64,000 nucleotides of DNA. Source: Gnetum montanum (taxonomy: Eukaryota > Streptophyta > Gnetopsida > Gnetales > Gnetaceae). The stretch is from contig MNCI01017497.1 in assembly GCA_015680685.1 (NCBI GenBank), positions 928,565 through 992,564 on the forward strand, in the 5' to 3' direction. Both the position numbers and the translations under genes were made by a program. Numbering within the stretch: position 1 is the stretch's first letter; each line of letters starts with the position of its first letter. Under the pieces are notes generated by a model. The model saw only the letters and a list, made by a program, of their open reading frames with translations, was not told where the DNA came from and did no database searches. Shown in pieces: positions 31,787 to 43,807 of the stretch.

Positions 31787-34700
31787 ATGGACCCTACGAA
31801 CACCAATAGTTCTGCTCTCCTCATCTCTGACCCCGGTGCGTTAATCTTATACCCTGTGACCAGCACTAGACCCATAGTGACTCATGGTGAGGTCAACCCT
31901 CAAGGGCCATCTCGTTGGTCATTGAGACTACAAGGTATGGATCCCACATTCACCATCTTAACGCTTGAACAGTATAATTTTATTTGTGTTAAAATCCAAG
32001 CTAAACTGGCCGTTGACCGAGCTGAGCTGGAAGCAAAGAGACACTATGAGTTAATTCACAAAGGAGGTCATGACTTCATTCCCATCGCCTATGATGTCAT
32101 CCCCCTCACTAAATCCCACCATGAACTCCTATCCCAACTCCTCATGGCCAGGAGTCAAACCTTGCGGCAATTTGTCGTAGAAACTCAAAAGGAAGATGAA
32201 GAAGATAATTTTGCGGCTCAGTCCGAACACGGGGATTCGTACCATAGTCTTAGTCCGCATACTTACGCGAACCCATTATTTCACCCTTTCACGGGGGAGA
32301 CCATGTCTCTCCATTCATTTAAAACCACTCAAGCACATGTGCCTCAACAGGAAGCATCCACTCTTACCACTCTCCCTATGACCGATACTCAATTCAATAT
32401 ACCCATCCCCACTATTCTGCCGATCACCACGTTATCCCCTCTCTTACAAGTACAACTGCAACAACCGCCCTCTCAAACTAATGTAGGAGTGACCTTCCCA
32501 CCCCAAGTGATTGGGATGCCGTCTGTGATACCTGCTTCTACATCTACTCACTATATATCATGAATACAAATCCAAGGGACACCCTTCACCACTTCTACTC
32601 AACAAGTTCAGGGTGTTCCCTCACAAATCATAACTAGACAGTGGGCCATGACTGGCATGCAACCGCATCAACCCCCTCATTACAGCATACCACCTCCTAC
32701 AATCCCATCCATGAACGTCCCTCAGGTATGACAACAACAACAACAACAACCTATCCCTTATGGTATGCTGCCCTTAGTAGCATCCACCATGAATATTCCA
32801 CAAGTGCAACCTCTGACCACTCAACTTTCTTCTTTCCCACCCACTGTACAACAATCTAACTTGCATACTACACAACATAACCAACCTACCACTTCACCTA
32901 GTGCCCAAGACTAGGCCAAAGCTAAAAAGATGATGCAGGAACTCATCGATGAGGTAAAGTGCCTCAAAATGGCCAACAATGAAGAGCTTAAAGTATTAGA
33001 TTTTTACCAAGACGATCCTATTAGCTCTTTGGTACTGCCATTGACCCTTCCCAAAGGAGTTTCTTTACCTCAACTAACCAAATACAATGGGGAAGGAGAC
33101 CCCAATGCCCATCTAGTCACATTTAGACTAGAATGTTTATTGCTTCAGGCATGGCCCCATGCAATCTTACGTGTTTTTGCCATGTCCCTCACTGGAAGAG
33201 CTTTAGACTGGTACCGAGCCTTGCCTCGTAACTCCATATCCTCTTTGGAGGATCTCTTACATCAGTTTGTTATCAGGTTTAAATACAACTTGAAACCTGA
33301 AGCAACCTTGGATAGTCTGATACAGGTAAAACAAGCATCACTTGAACTTGTACAAAAATTTATTCAGAGATGGAGTGCTGCGCTAAACGAACTTCATGAA
33401 CTAATCCCCGAAACATACTTACTCACCATCCTAAAGGGAGCCGTAAATGATTTCGTGAAATCTAAACTGTACTATTTAAATGTGTGCACTCTAAGCTAAG
33501 CTACATACTAAAAAAGATAAAGAGAAGGTTAAGGCAATCCTAGCAGCAGTAGCGGAAACTCAACATACTAATTCCCCTGCCAACTACAAAAGAACTACTC
33601 GTGCATATATACCTAAACCATCCTCATCACAAACTGCTATTGCGGGTCCTGCGCAAACCTTTGAAAGAAAAGACCCCTCCCAATACACACCCCTACCCAT
33701 GAAGCCTTCACAACTTTTTGATCAACTCTTGAAGGCTGGGATCATGAAGCATAAGCAGATGTCTCCTGCGGCGGTCTAGAAACATGACCGATTCTGCGAA
33801 TTGGTCAAAAACCCGAGCTTGGCTACACCAAACAAGCCTCCTATTCTAAGAGGCTTTAGGCTAGATCGGTTCTGTGAATACCATCAATGCAACGGGCATG
33901 GTACCGATTTTTGTTTCACACTAAAATAAGACATACAACACATGATCGATAGGGACGAAATAACATTTGATGAATCCAACCCGGTTAAACCACAAAACCA
34001 ATCTATGGGTGTATATAAAGATCCCCTTAACACAAAGGAAGCTCCATATGTAATTAACACAATCCACGTAGGAAATGACCAACAAGAACCAAGAAGACCC
34101 TTTATAGTTTGTGTCCTTGTATAACATCAACATCCTCGTCACAACCATCATACCCCACTTACAACCCACCTACTCCTCAAAAATCGTTCGTCATCCATAT
34201 GCCTCTTGTTAACACAATCGCAAGTGTGCAACCACCTCCCCATCCCACTCCCTATGTGGTTCGGGTGCCACCCGCGGTTGCAACCACAGAGGTGCAACCT
34301 CAAACTCCCACCCCACAAACCCAAGCTAAATTGACACCATATGTTGTCAGGGTGCCCAAACATCCTGACACACCGCCACCTCCTACTATTCATTAACAAA
34401 CCAAACTCACTCCATTCATAGTCCAGGTTCCAAAACAACCTGACGTTCAGAGGCCAACTGTTCCTCCACGACCTTCACGAGAACGCCTCGCTGACAAGCT
34501 CACAAGGGAACACTTGGAGAAAGAACGTCAACGTCTTGCATTGGGACCGCCAAAACCCACTCCCCTCAACGCTGTACCCATGGCTCAGACACTGAATGAG
34601 CCAAGCACGAGTTATGAAGGAAAACCATCAGTCATGTCGGATACATTAAAATCAATAGTTGTAGTAGATCCTATGAAGACTACTCCACGTGAAATACAAC

Positions 34701-34985
34701 TGTTGGGTCCCATGAACCAAGTCACTACTAACAAAACTATACCCAATAGTAAAGACTTGGCCACAGCCCTAACGCAGGTCACATAAGCGCTCAAACAAAA
34801 GAATACATCCCTAAGCTTGTATGACCTCATGATGACTTCTCAAGTACATCGTGAAGCTTTAGTGTGAATGTTAACATCGACCCTTGTCACTGAAGACTTA
34901 CCCGCAAACGAACCCTTAATCCATGCCATAGTGTCTCCGCCTCAAGGGTCACAATCAAAATCATTAGGCTTCCATACAAAAGACA
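31787..34985 (+). pseudogene. Gag of element 2, broken
   Basis: Homologous to the element 1 gag along its length. The N-terminal part is open for 258 codons from ATG at 31787. The gag core is open at 32930-33499 (KYNGEGDPNAHLVTF, SLTGRALDWYRALP). A deletion of roughly 80 bases after the core, relative to element 1, removes the segment after TLSQ. The zinc-finger-like FCEYHQCNGHGTDFC is near 33865-33920. The Pro-rich tail is at 34109-34790. Most stops are TAG, TAA or TGA where C-to-T or G-to-A change of Gln, Arg or Trp codons would explain them. A CAA microsatellite lies at about 32728-32748. Confidence 0.85.
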
Positions 34986-35570
34986 TCAAAATAGATGAAG
35001 AAACTAGAGAAGTCACCACCACACCCATGTTTATAACGATACAAGTAAACCAATTTAAAATATATAGGGTGCACGTAGATGATGGAGCAGCTACAAACGT
35101 AGTACCTTACCCCGTCATCAAACAGTCAGGGCTAACCAAGCAAATAAAACCAACTTCTACCACATGTCTGAAATCGTTTAGTGGGTTACGCGTAGTAGTT
35201 AGAGGAATGCTCACTTTGAATTTCATAGCAGGGGACCGGTTCCCCACATCTGTAGAGTTTGTGGTCATTGATGAGATGCATGGTTTTAACTTAATATTGG
35301 GATAACCTTGGTTAGCCCAATTAAAAGCGGTATCATCCCCCATACATCAAGAGATCCACCTACCTTACGAAGGTGGCGAGATCATCATACACGGGGATGT
35401 GGCTACATCCACCATCTCTTCACACACTGACGTAGGCCAAGGCCCCGAAATTAAATTCGAAGAGCCTAAAAATGACCATGTTCTAAATGAGCCTAAACAA
35501 AACACAACCATTGAACAACCAAAGCAGGAACATGCAATAAATGAAAACCAAAGTGACAACCAATCTTGAA
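34986..35570 (+). pseudogene. Aspartic protease of element 2
   Basis: The frame reads YRVHVDDGAATNVVPY (active-site region) and MHGFNLILG before a stop where Arg is expected, then PWLAQL. Unlike element 1, this copy has no stop between gag tail and protease here, which supports the idea that the two were one polyprotein. The frame ends at 35570. Confidence 0.75.
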
Positions 35571-36309
35571 ACCATGATCCCTCGGAAGATATAGAAACAT
35601 TACAAAATGTGGAAACATCAATACATGTGGACGTAGGGGTCATTCCCCCAGAAGTCTCATGGTCCAAATTGCCGTTTAACATAATTAGCGAAGGAGACGC
35701 TAAATATACGATTACACCGACATGCCCAACACACCGATTACGCTAAATTAAAGAAGCTACTCAACTGTTAAACGAACAATCGTTCGAAATGACGTTAAAC
35801 TACAATCGCGTCCGAAATGACGTTAAAATACCACATGTCCGCAATGACATAAAATTAGCCACGGTCAAAAATGACAGATTCATTCTAAAACCCACAGAAA
35901 CAGTTTAAACCTCTATGCCCAAAATGGCCTTAAACTAAAACGCCATTGCTAAAGTCCGTCATGACTTTAAACTGACACGCATGGCCCAAAATGGTCTTAA
36001 ACTAGAACAAGTTACATTTTCATTCCTTTAAGATTACTTCTTTCTTTGCACACATAGTTACATCCTTGCTTTACAAATTACTATGCCCTTTACATTGCCT
36101 CTACACTGTTATCGTCTCAGTTACATTCACTCTTACATTTGCAAACAATTAAAAAAAAAAACTTGAATAACAGAAAAACAACAAAAAAATGTATAAATGT
36201 ATAAGTTTATAATATTAAATCTTAACAATGTTCATACATATGCTTTACACAGTTCACAAAATTACAACCCAAAATGATCAAACTAAGCTAACAACAATGA
36301 GAAGTTAAA

Positions 36310-36412
36310 TTAAACATCAGCGCTACGAGGGGCTTGGTCCCCAAACTCATCCGCATCATCGGGTTCCGCTCCACTGGGGCCACCATCATCATCATCATGT
36401 CCCTTCAAAAAA
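36310..36412 (-). other. Antisense acidic segment with exon-like border
   Basis: The minus strand reads GHDDDDGGPSGAEPDDADE and ends SADV before a stop. It is more GC-rich than its AT-rich surroundings. Just upstream is a long pyrimidine run ending TTGAAG, like a 3' splice site. It could be the last exon of a captured host gene or an element's own antisense gene; Tat-group elements such as Grande and RIRE2 are known for antisense ORFs. I do not recognise the protein. Confidence 0.3.
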
Positions 36413-36714
36413 AAAAAAGAGAAAGTACAAAAACAAAATAAAAATATTAGTAAAAAAGACAAAAAAAGAGTATTAACTGAAAACAACAAAAACATTATAA
36501 AATCCAAAACACATAAAACACACGGCCTAGTAAGGCCTTCAACTGCCATTTGTCTAGGAGTTAAGACAATAAACTGACACCCACACCACCTAAAGTATGT
36601 AGAACACATCACGCCTTTGTATAAACATGCAAATCAACTTGTATTACAAGCATACAACATAAGACCACCCATGATCAACAGTTAGCATTAACATCCAGTT
36701 TACATAACGTTTAA

Positions 36715-36915
36715 CTTCATATGTTTAACACTTAGAAAATTTTTTTAAGTATACGCTACATGCTCCATACTTAGAAAACTTTTTTTAGATATACGCTGCA
36801 TGCTTCATACTTAGAGAAAATTTTTCATGTATACGCTGCATGCCCTATACTTAGAAAATTTTTTTAGGTATATGCTGTATGCTCCATAGTTAGAAAATTT
36901 TTCATGTATATGCTG
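36715..36915 (+). repeat. About 46-bp array, kin of the leader array
   Basis: About five units with ACTTAGAAAATTTTT then TATACGCTGCATGC, recalling ACTTAG..AAATTTT..TATACGCTG at 31365-31705. Confidence 0.65.
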
Positions 36916-37279
36916 CGAGTTCACCAGCGAGTTCACCAGTTCAAATCTGCACATCATAGAAAATCACACCAGTAATAGAGGTACACACTGAAGGCAGATT
37001 CAACCAAAAATCTATCCTAAACAGATCCTATTTCTAATGAACACTGTAAATGCCTAGAATGCACACGCACACGTTGCACGAGGACGTTTACAATATATAC
37101 ATCAAAACAGTAACTAAAAAATGGCAGGAAAAGCATGAATTAAACATCTCCTCACTTTCTTCTACAAACGTTAGAGTTGCCTCCTTTTTCCCCTTTTTTT
37201 TTCGTGCTTGCCCTTGTCCATCCTTCTCGAGGCACTGTAGATCTTGTATGCTGGTTACATGCTACGAATCAGATTTGGA

Positions 37280-37505
37280 TGCTGGTAAGTAGATCTAAAC
37301 GTTCACAATCAGATCTATGCAGATCTGGCTCTGGATGTGGCAGATCTGGCCTTGCACGTGGTAGATCTGGCTTCGTACGCTGTAAATCTGGTCTAGAACA
37401 CTATGGATCTCGTAGATCTGAACACCGCAATTGTAGATCTAACTCTACACGCTGGAAATCTGAACATTACAGTTGCAGATCTAGATCAACGCGTGTAGAT
37501 CCAAT
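37280..37505 (+). repeat. AGATCT-containing array in the spacer
   Basis: About ten degenerate units of 20-25 bp around GTAGATCTG, similar to the leader array at 31003-31320. Confidence 0.65.
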
Positions 37506-37745
37506 GGTCAAGGCCTTCACGCTGCAAATTTCTATTTGGTTCATGCTGCAATTTTTTTTGTTTGGTTCACGTTGCAATTTCTTGGTTTGGTTCACGCTGC
37601 AAATTTCTGTTTGGTTCACGCTGCAAATTTCTGTTTGGTTCATGCGGCAATTTTCTTGGTTTGGTTCACGTTGCAATTTCTTAGTTTGGTTCACGTTGCA
37701 AATTTCTGTTGGGTTCACGCTGCAATTTTCCCTGTTTGGTTAACG
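37506..37745 (+). repeat. 24-27-bp array, TTTGGTTCACGCTGCAA type
   Basis: About nine units containing TTGGTTCACGYTGCAA and a T-rich tail. Open frames on both strands here arise from the repeat. Confidence 0.8.
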
Positions 37746-38799
37746 CTGGCTCTCTTTGGTTGATGCTGTATGCTATCTCTATTTTGTCCACAGTACAGTT
37801 TACGCTGTTGGGTTTACGCTTAGGAGAACAGTCAAAATTTGGTTTACGCTAGCCACAGCGATGAAAGTAATTCTCCAGCTCACTACTTGCCTTTTTTATA
37901 CCCCCTGTAAGTTAGTTTATGCTATTTCATAATTAATGCCAAGTTAATTTTACTCCATATACCCGGGTAAAAACGCCCCACACTTAGAACAAATTTAAAA
38001 ATAAAATTAATAAATTTCCCCTCTGACCCCATAGAACATATGCCCATACCCAAACCAAAATTAACAAAAAATAAATAAATAAATAAAAAAGAAAACAACT
38101 AAATAAAATAAAATATCCAAGAGCTAATGCCCACGTTGACCCTATTTTTGGGGATGCTGGCCCCTTTAAAAAAATAAAAAAAAACATCATCTCCTATTTT
38201 TTAGGGCGCTCGCCCTCTATCATCAACACCAAAATCAACAGCAAAAAAATAATTAAAAAAAAACAACATAAAAAAAATTAAATGAAATAAAGTATCCAAG
38301 AGCTAAAATAAAGTATTCAAGAGCTAATGCCCACGTTGACTCTATTTTTGGGGACGCTTGTCCCTTTTAAAATATAAAACAAAAATATATGTACACACCA
38401 TTACTAATGGTTTACCAATGGTTTACGCTACACATAGCTTAGCTCACCCTCCTCACGTTCATCCATATGGTTTAAACTTAGAGTAAAAGATATACTAGCA
38501 CATGCCCAAGACAATACATCATCTAAATTTAAACGTAATGGTAAAAGGAATAAATGTGAAATCGTAACCGAAAATCATAGAAAATCATTATACTTAGGAC
38601 AGGACCATAAATCGGCGCGGTATAGCCTTAAATTGCCATGATGGCCTGGTATGGCCTTAAACTGGCATACGTCCGGGTATGACGATAAAACTACCATTGC
38701 ATGCCTTAGTCCTGTTTAAACGTATAAATAACCAAATATATATATATATATATAGCAAAACCACCTTGTTGACATTGCTCACTATTTATTGGCAGGAGC

Positions 38800-40060
38800 A
38801 AACACTATGGACAACAAGCAACGATTCTTACCACTGTCTATCAATGGACCACACGGAACGATTACATGAGAAATCAACATAGAGTCCATTGACTTAGACT
38901 CAACAACATACAACACTTTTGTGGCATCAACCCAACAAATGCTAGATTGCTATGAAGGAATGACCAAGACTATGGACCTAGAAGCCGATAACATTACTGA
39001 AGACCCCTTAGCTGAGGTCCCCATAACTATGTTAGATGGCGAAGTCAAAATCCTGAAGCTAAGTACATTATTGAGCATACAACTTGCCAATGACATAGCA
39101 CATGTGCTTAAAGACAACATGAAAGCATTCACTTGGTCCTACACTGATATGCCTAGGCTAGACCCTCGAATAGTCCAGCACAAGATCATACTCGATCCGA
39201 AGTTAAGACCAGTGAAACAAAAAGCATGTAAGGTTAAGCCTGAGGTAGCATTGGCAGTTCGCAGTGAGATCACCAAGCTTTATAAAGCTGGTTACATTCG
39301 GGCTGTTGACTACGCTGATTGAGTATCCAACATGGTCATTGTCCCAAAGAAGATACGGAAGCATTCGCTTATGCATTGACTTCCGGGACCTCAACATTGC
39401 AACCATAAAAGATGATTTCTCCCTACCTAGCATTGATCAACTTGTTGACTCAACTGTTGGGCATGCCTTGTTATCTTTTATGGATGGCTTTTCGGGATAT
39501 AACCAGATTCAGATTAACCCTGAGCACTAGCTTAGGACGACCTTTATGACACCATGGGGTACTTTTTGCTACACGATGATGCCATTTGGCCTCAAGAATG
39601 CCAGTGCTACATATCAAAGAGCAATAACATTTATCTTTTGTGATTATATCTTCAACTCGCTCAATGACTATGTGGACGACATTGTGGTTAAATCAAAAAC
39701 ATCAGAGCAACACGTACAAGATCTTGACTTGGTACTAAAGCGTTGTTTAAAATATGAGCTAAGACTTAACCCAAAGAAATGTGTCTTTGGAGTCAAAACA
39801 AGAAAAATGCTTGGGTTCGTAGTCTTGGAAGCAGGGATACAAGTAGACCCCGATAAGGTTAAGGCCATAACAAACTTAAAACCACCTAGCAACCTTACCA
39901 AACTTCACGGTCTACAAGGTAGATTACAATTCATTAGAGGATTCATAGAGAAACTGATGGACAAGTTAAGCCCTATGCAACATCTGTTGCGTAAGAACGT
40001 CCATTTTGAATGGACTCCATAGTGCCAAGAAGCCTTCGACAAGATTAAAACAACACTAGC
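38800..40060 (+). pseudogene. Reverse transcriptase of element 2
   Basis: The N-terminal linker (AFTWSYTDMP, VKQKACKVKPE) leads into RT. Fingers motif LCIDFRDLN, palm FMDGFSGYNQIQI, TPWGTFCYTMMPFGLKNA and the intact catalytic YVDD at 39669-39680 are visible, then LNPKKCVFGV and the thumb (KLHGLQGRLQFIRGFI). A frameshift near 39300-39330 and stops near 39530 and 40021 break it. The first stop would be a Gln codon changed by C-to-T. Sequence style is Tat-like and differs from the B1 RT. Confidence 0.88.
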
Positions 40061-40480
40061 TCAACTACCAACAGTTTATCCTCCACAGAACAATAGACCA
40101 TTCTATATCTACCTTGCAACATTTGGCTCATCCATCGCGTCCATGCTTTGTCAGAAACGTGATGATGGAACTGAAATCCCTATCTATTACTTGAGCCACG
40201 CATTAGTAGCCTACGAACAACGTTACAGTGATGTGGAGAGGTCATGTCTAGCCCTCATCTTCTCTTTAAAGAGGTGACGACATTATCTCTTCCAAAACCA
40301 AGTCAACATAATCTGTAAGGACAATGTGCTCAGAGCTATCACAAACAACATGTACAAATCAAGTAAGATAGCTTGATGGAAAGCAATGATTGTTGAGTTT
40401 GACCTGCAGTACATAGCCCAATCATCCATCAAAGGTCAAGCTATAGTAAATCAGATGACCGCATCACCAACATAGGATTA
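40061..40480 (+). pseudogene. First RNase H of element 2
   Basis: The frame reads FYIYLATFGSSIASMLCQ, YYLSHALVAYEQRYSDVERS and ALIFSLKR. The expected Asp near the start is replaced, and stops interrupt the C-terminal part. In Tat-group elements the original RNase H is commonly degenerate, so loss here may predate this copy. Confidence 0.7.
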
Positions 40481-40529
40481 AGCAACGATTAATCCAGAGT
40501 TTCCAGATGAAAATGTAAGCACAATAGAC

Positions 40530-40940
40530 ATAGTGCCTAATGACTACAACACAATCCTAAACTTCGATGGAGCATCCATCTCTCGAGGAGGAAGTGCTGC
40601 GGTAGTCATCACATATCCCTCCGGAGAGATCCAACCATTTGCCTATCATTTAAACTTTCCTAGCACTAACAACGTGGTAGAGTACAAAGGTCTCCTTAGA
40701 GGTCTCATCGCAGCACTAACTTCAGGAATCACATGGCTCATAGTTTGAGGCAATTCACAATTGGTCATTAACCAAGTGACAGAAGTATACGCATGTAAAG
40801 CTCTACACTTACAACCATATTGTGACTTGACAAAACACCTGCTAAAATAATTTACAAACAAAGAGGTGCAACATATTTCTCGAAATGACAATACCATCGC
40901 AGATGCACTAGCCACGTTAGCTCTAAATATCTCATTAGAC
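40530..40940 (+). pseudogene. Second, plant-type (archaeal-like) RNase H of element 2
   Basis: NFDGASISRGGSAAVVI, then STNNVVEYKGLLRGL, then GNSQLVINQV and ADALATLA. These are the four acidic positions of the archaeal/plant-like RNase H known from the Tat group; the third catalytic Asp is Asn here. It lies between the first RNase H and integrase, as in Ogre-type elements, and would remove RNA from cDNA hybrids. Two or three stops make this copy inactive. Confidence 0.75.
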
Positions 40941-41099
40941 ATGTTTCATGCGTTTCCTAGTTCCATCACAAGCTGTGACAAGTCCATAACTAATGCTCCT
41001 AATGAAATTCCCATAGCATTTGTTAGCACGACACACGCCGTAGAATGGTACGATGACATAAAAGAGTACCTTCTACATGGTGAACCACCTCAAAATCTA

Positions 41100-42283
41100 A
41101 CGAATGCATAGAAGGACGTGATACAAAAAAGCTCTCAGCAATATACACTAGTAGGGGATACGTTGTGTCGTAGATCCTATGAAGGCATTTTGCTGGTATG
41201 TGTTAGTAGCACCGATGGCCAGACCATCATGGAGCAAGTTCATGAGGGACTTTGCGGAGGGCACATAGCGCCCAAAGTAATGGCAACAAAATTAGGTGTT
41301 TAGGGTACTACTGGCCACACATGGAGTACAACTATTTCTCCAAGGTCAAAACGTGCGATACATGTCAAAAGCATGGTAATCTTATAGATGTTCCACCCAA
41401 TGAGTTGCATATGGCTCAAATCACATGACCTTTCCAGAAGTGGGGGTTAGACATCATTGGACCGATAACTCCCCTATCTTCGGCAGGGCATAGTTTCATC
41501 ACAACAACGACTGAATACTTCACAAAATGGGTAGAAGCTATTCCTCTTAGGAAGACCACATCGAAACAAGTATGCAACTTTATCCTTGAAAACATTGTGA
41601 CCTGTTTTGGCATCCCAATGACCATCATTACTAACAATAGGCCATAATTCAGCAGTGTTTAAACAAAAACCTTTTGCGGCAGTCTAGGCATTAAGCATTC
41701 GTTCTCATCTCCATATTATCCTCAAAGGAATGGACAAGCAGAAGCCACAAATAAAACTGTCATCATGGTGCTTAAGAAAATGCTTCATCAGAGCAAACGA
41801 AGATGGCACAAGCAGCTAGTTTATGCGCTATGGGCATATAGAACGACGCATTGGACATCCACATGTAAAACACCATATAGTCTTGTTTATGGTTCAGAAG
41901 CTATTTTACCTTTGGAGTTTCAGGTACCATCCTTGAGGATCACACTCTCCGGACTCCTTGATGAAGGTCTAAACAATGACTCGCGCATTGTTAACCTGGA
42001 TTCAGTGGAGGAGGAATGCACGCGTGCATTAGATTATATCGAGTGGTACCAAAATCAACAACGATGACGTCATCAGCATGACATTCACAAGCCCCCGATC
42101 AAAGAAGGTGACCTTATACTTAAGGCGGTCCATGAACACCTGGACAAATTCTCAGCCAACTGGGAAGGGCCTTACTTGGTCACCAAAGCATACGACAACA
42201 GAGCATTCAAACTAGCGAACATGGATAGAAATGAGCTTGCACATCCAACGAATCATTTGTACCTCAAGCTGTTCCATGTTTGA
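41100..42283 (+). pseudogene. Integrase of element 2
   Basis: The zinc-binding region keeps its ligands: VHEGLCGGHI and CDTCQK. The core has GLDIIGPI (first Asp kept), TIITNN where the second Asp is Asn, and QAEATN with the catalytic Glu kept. The C-terminal part (YGSEAILPLE, WEGPYLVTKA, LFHV) ends at 42283. Several stops interrupt it, for example near 41303, 41430 and 42067. No chromodomain is visible, as expected for the Tat group. Confidence 0.85.
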
Positions 42284-43753
42284 AGTCACTCAGGTATGCA
42301 TTCGTCCTGGCATCATGACGGTAAACTGATACCACAGATTTGTCCTGGCATCATGACAGTAAACTGATACCACAGAATGTCCTGGGCTATGACTTAAAAA
42401 ATTAGCACCATAGAATGTCCTAGCGTCATGACGATAAATCGACACCACAAACCTCTATTCGACATGATACTAAACTGTCACACTCATTCACCAGAGTCTA
42501 CTAAGACTATAAACTAGCTTGCCTCTTCATAGTCTTCCATGACTATAAACTAGCATCGCATTGTCCGCTACGACGATAAACTGGCAACGTCGAATGGGTT
42601 ATGACATAAAACTAACCCACGATAGTCCGCTAAGACTATAAACTAGCAAGATCATCTCTGGCACATTCATCTGATGCTGTAATTCATGACATTTTTTCAT
42701 CAACTCCTGCTGCATCATTCATCACATCAGCTCTGACAACACTATTGCTGCTCATTTTGTTTGCCTTAAGTTTCACATCATGCCTCCATTTGCATCGGCC
42801 ACATTCGTGTCTAAAGTGTTTGCTAACTCATTCACTTATGGTTTTCTTGTCTTCTTGGAGTTGTGTTTGTAGGATGACACCATTGGTGCTCGTACATGAA
42901 TACACTTCATCACAGTGACAAGGTGCCACATTGTTTCTGACGCACGCAACCAGGTTAATCAATCTGTTCAAAAGTACATTCCTAGTTCCCAAAACATTCT
43001 CCATTTCCCCAACACTCTCATTCCCTTTCCTACTTGGTTACAGTTCTCAGATACACCTAGTACACCCCAAGACTTTGAACACATTGTTGCACGCTGCGAC
43101 ACTCTCAAGCAGTTGCAACACACAACATGACACATGAGCATGAGTGCAAAATTGAAAGAAAGCTCTTTCAAAAAAAAAATAGAAAAAAGAAAAGAAAAGA
43201 AAAGAAAAGAAAAGATCAAAGAGCAAAGAGCAAAATGAACCACAAGACCCCTGACACTTCCCATACAAGGCCCAGGCGGGAAGGCAGTTGTCCTAGAAAG
43301 AAATACTCGTGTCTCAAACCATCATGTTTCACCTCACTGCGTGGTTTTGGCTGTTGGACAATGGGTTTCCTTAGACACTCTACAAGGGTCCTGTTTCTCC
43401 AAAGAACGCATCACCTCATCGCATGGCTTTGGTTGTGACAATGAGTTGTTCAAAACATGATACAAGAGTCTCGTTCCTCCAAAAGATGTACTTCTCATGC
43501 CTTGGTTCCAAGTCTGCCAAATATTGGCCATCGACAAGGAACAACATGACTTGTTTACACAAGATGAATACTCCTCTCCCACACTGACACAATCCCTTGA
43601 TCAAATCCCAATCCCATAGTTACAAACATCTCCTCTAGATATCATCTCAAAACATTTCCCAATCCCAGGTACTTCTGAACACTGTGCGATGACATCTGGC
43701 CAAGTGCCAAAGGACAATGCTTACTACCAGTTTACTTGTGATGTTTTGTACTT
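42284..43753 (+). other. 3' untranslated region of element 2
   Basis: Begins with a cluster of ATGACGRTAAACTGAT-type motifs (42300-42660), matching the cluster at 20636-20757 of element 1. From 42750 it aligns with element 1. GCTCTTT (43162-43168) and AAAGAGC (43218-43224) close a purine-rich loop holding an AAAAG microsatellite. A unit of about 85 bp with TTGGCTGTTGGACAATG is duplicated in tandem at about 43330-43490; element 1 has one copy. Confidence 0.65.
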
Positions 43754-43807
43754 CTTTGTCGATGCCTCTTAGGTCGATTCCTCTAGGCATCAACAAAGAG
43801 GGACCAA
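43754..43807 (+). promoter_or_regulatory. Hairpin and polypurine tract of element 2
   Basis: CTTTGTCGATGCCT (43754-43767) pairs with AGGCATCAACAAAG (43785-43798), 13 of 14 pairs. The tract AAAGAGGGACCAA ends at 43807, next to the 3' LTR. Confidence 0.7.

Larger units (their letters stand above)
35571..38799 (+). other. Protease-pol spacer of element 2, full of repeats
   Basis: No sense-strand domain in 3.2 kb. It holds motif cluster ATGACNNTAAACT (35770-36010 and 38606-38700), an antisense acidic segment (36310-36410), and arrays described separately. Imperfect 75-bp direct repeats with CCAAGAGCTAATGCCCACG lie at 38115-38190 and 38318-38375. A TA run is at 38735-38753. Such spacers are unusual, since most Ty3/gypsy elements keep gag-pol together. 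Confidence 0.7.

Noticed and set aside
37177-37763. Open frames of 188, 83 and 75 codons
   Set aside because: They arise from the AGATCT and TTGGTTCACGCTGCAA arrays and consist of simple residue repeats.
38735-38753. TA run as a functional site
   Set aside because: A short simple repeat, not conserved in element 1.
43185-43215. AAAAG run as a poly(A) tail of a LINE or SINE
   Set aside because: It lies within the conserved purine-rich loop of element 2 and has no target duplication around it.
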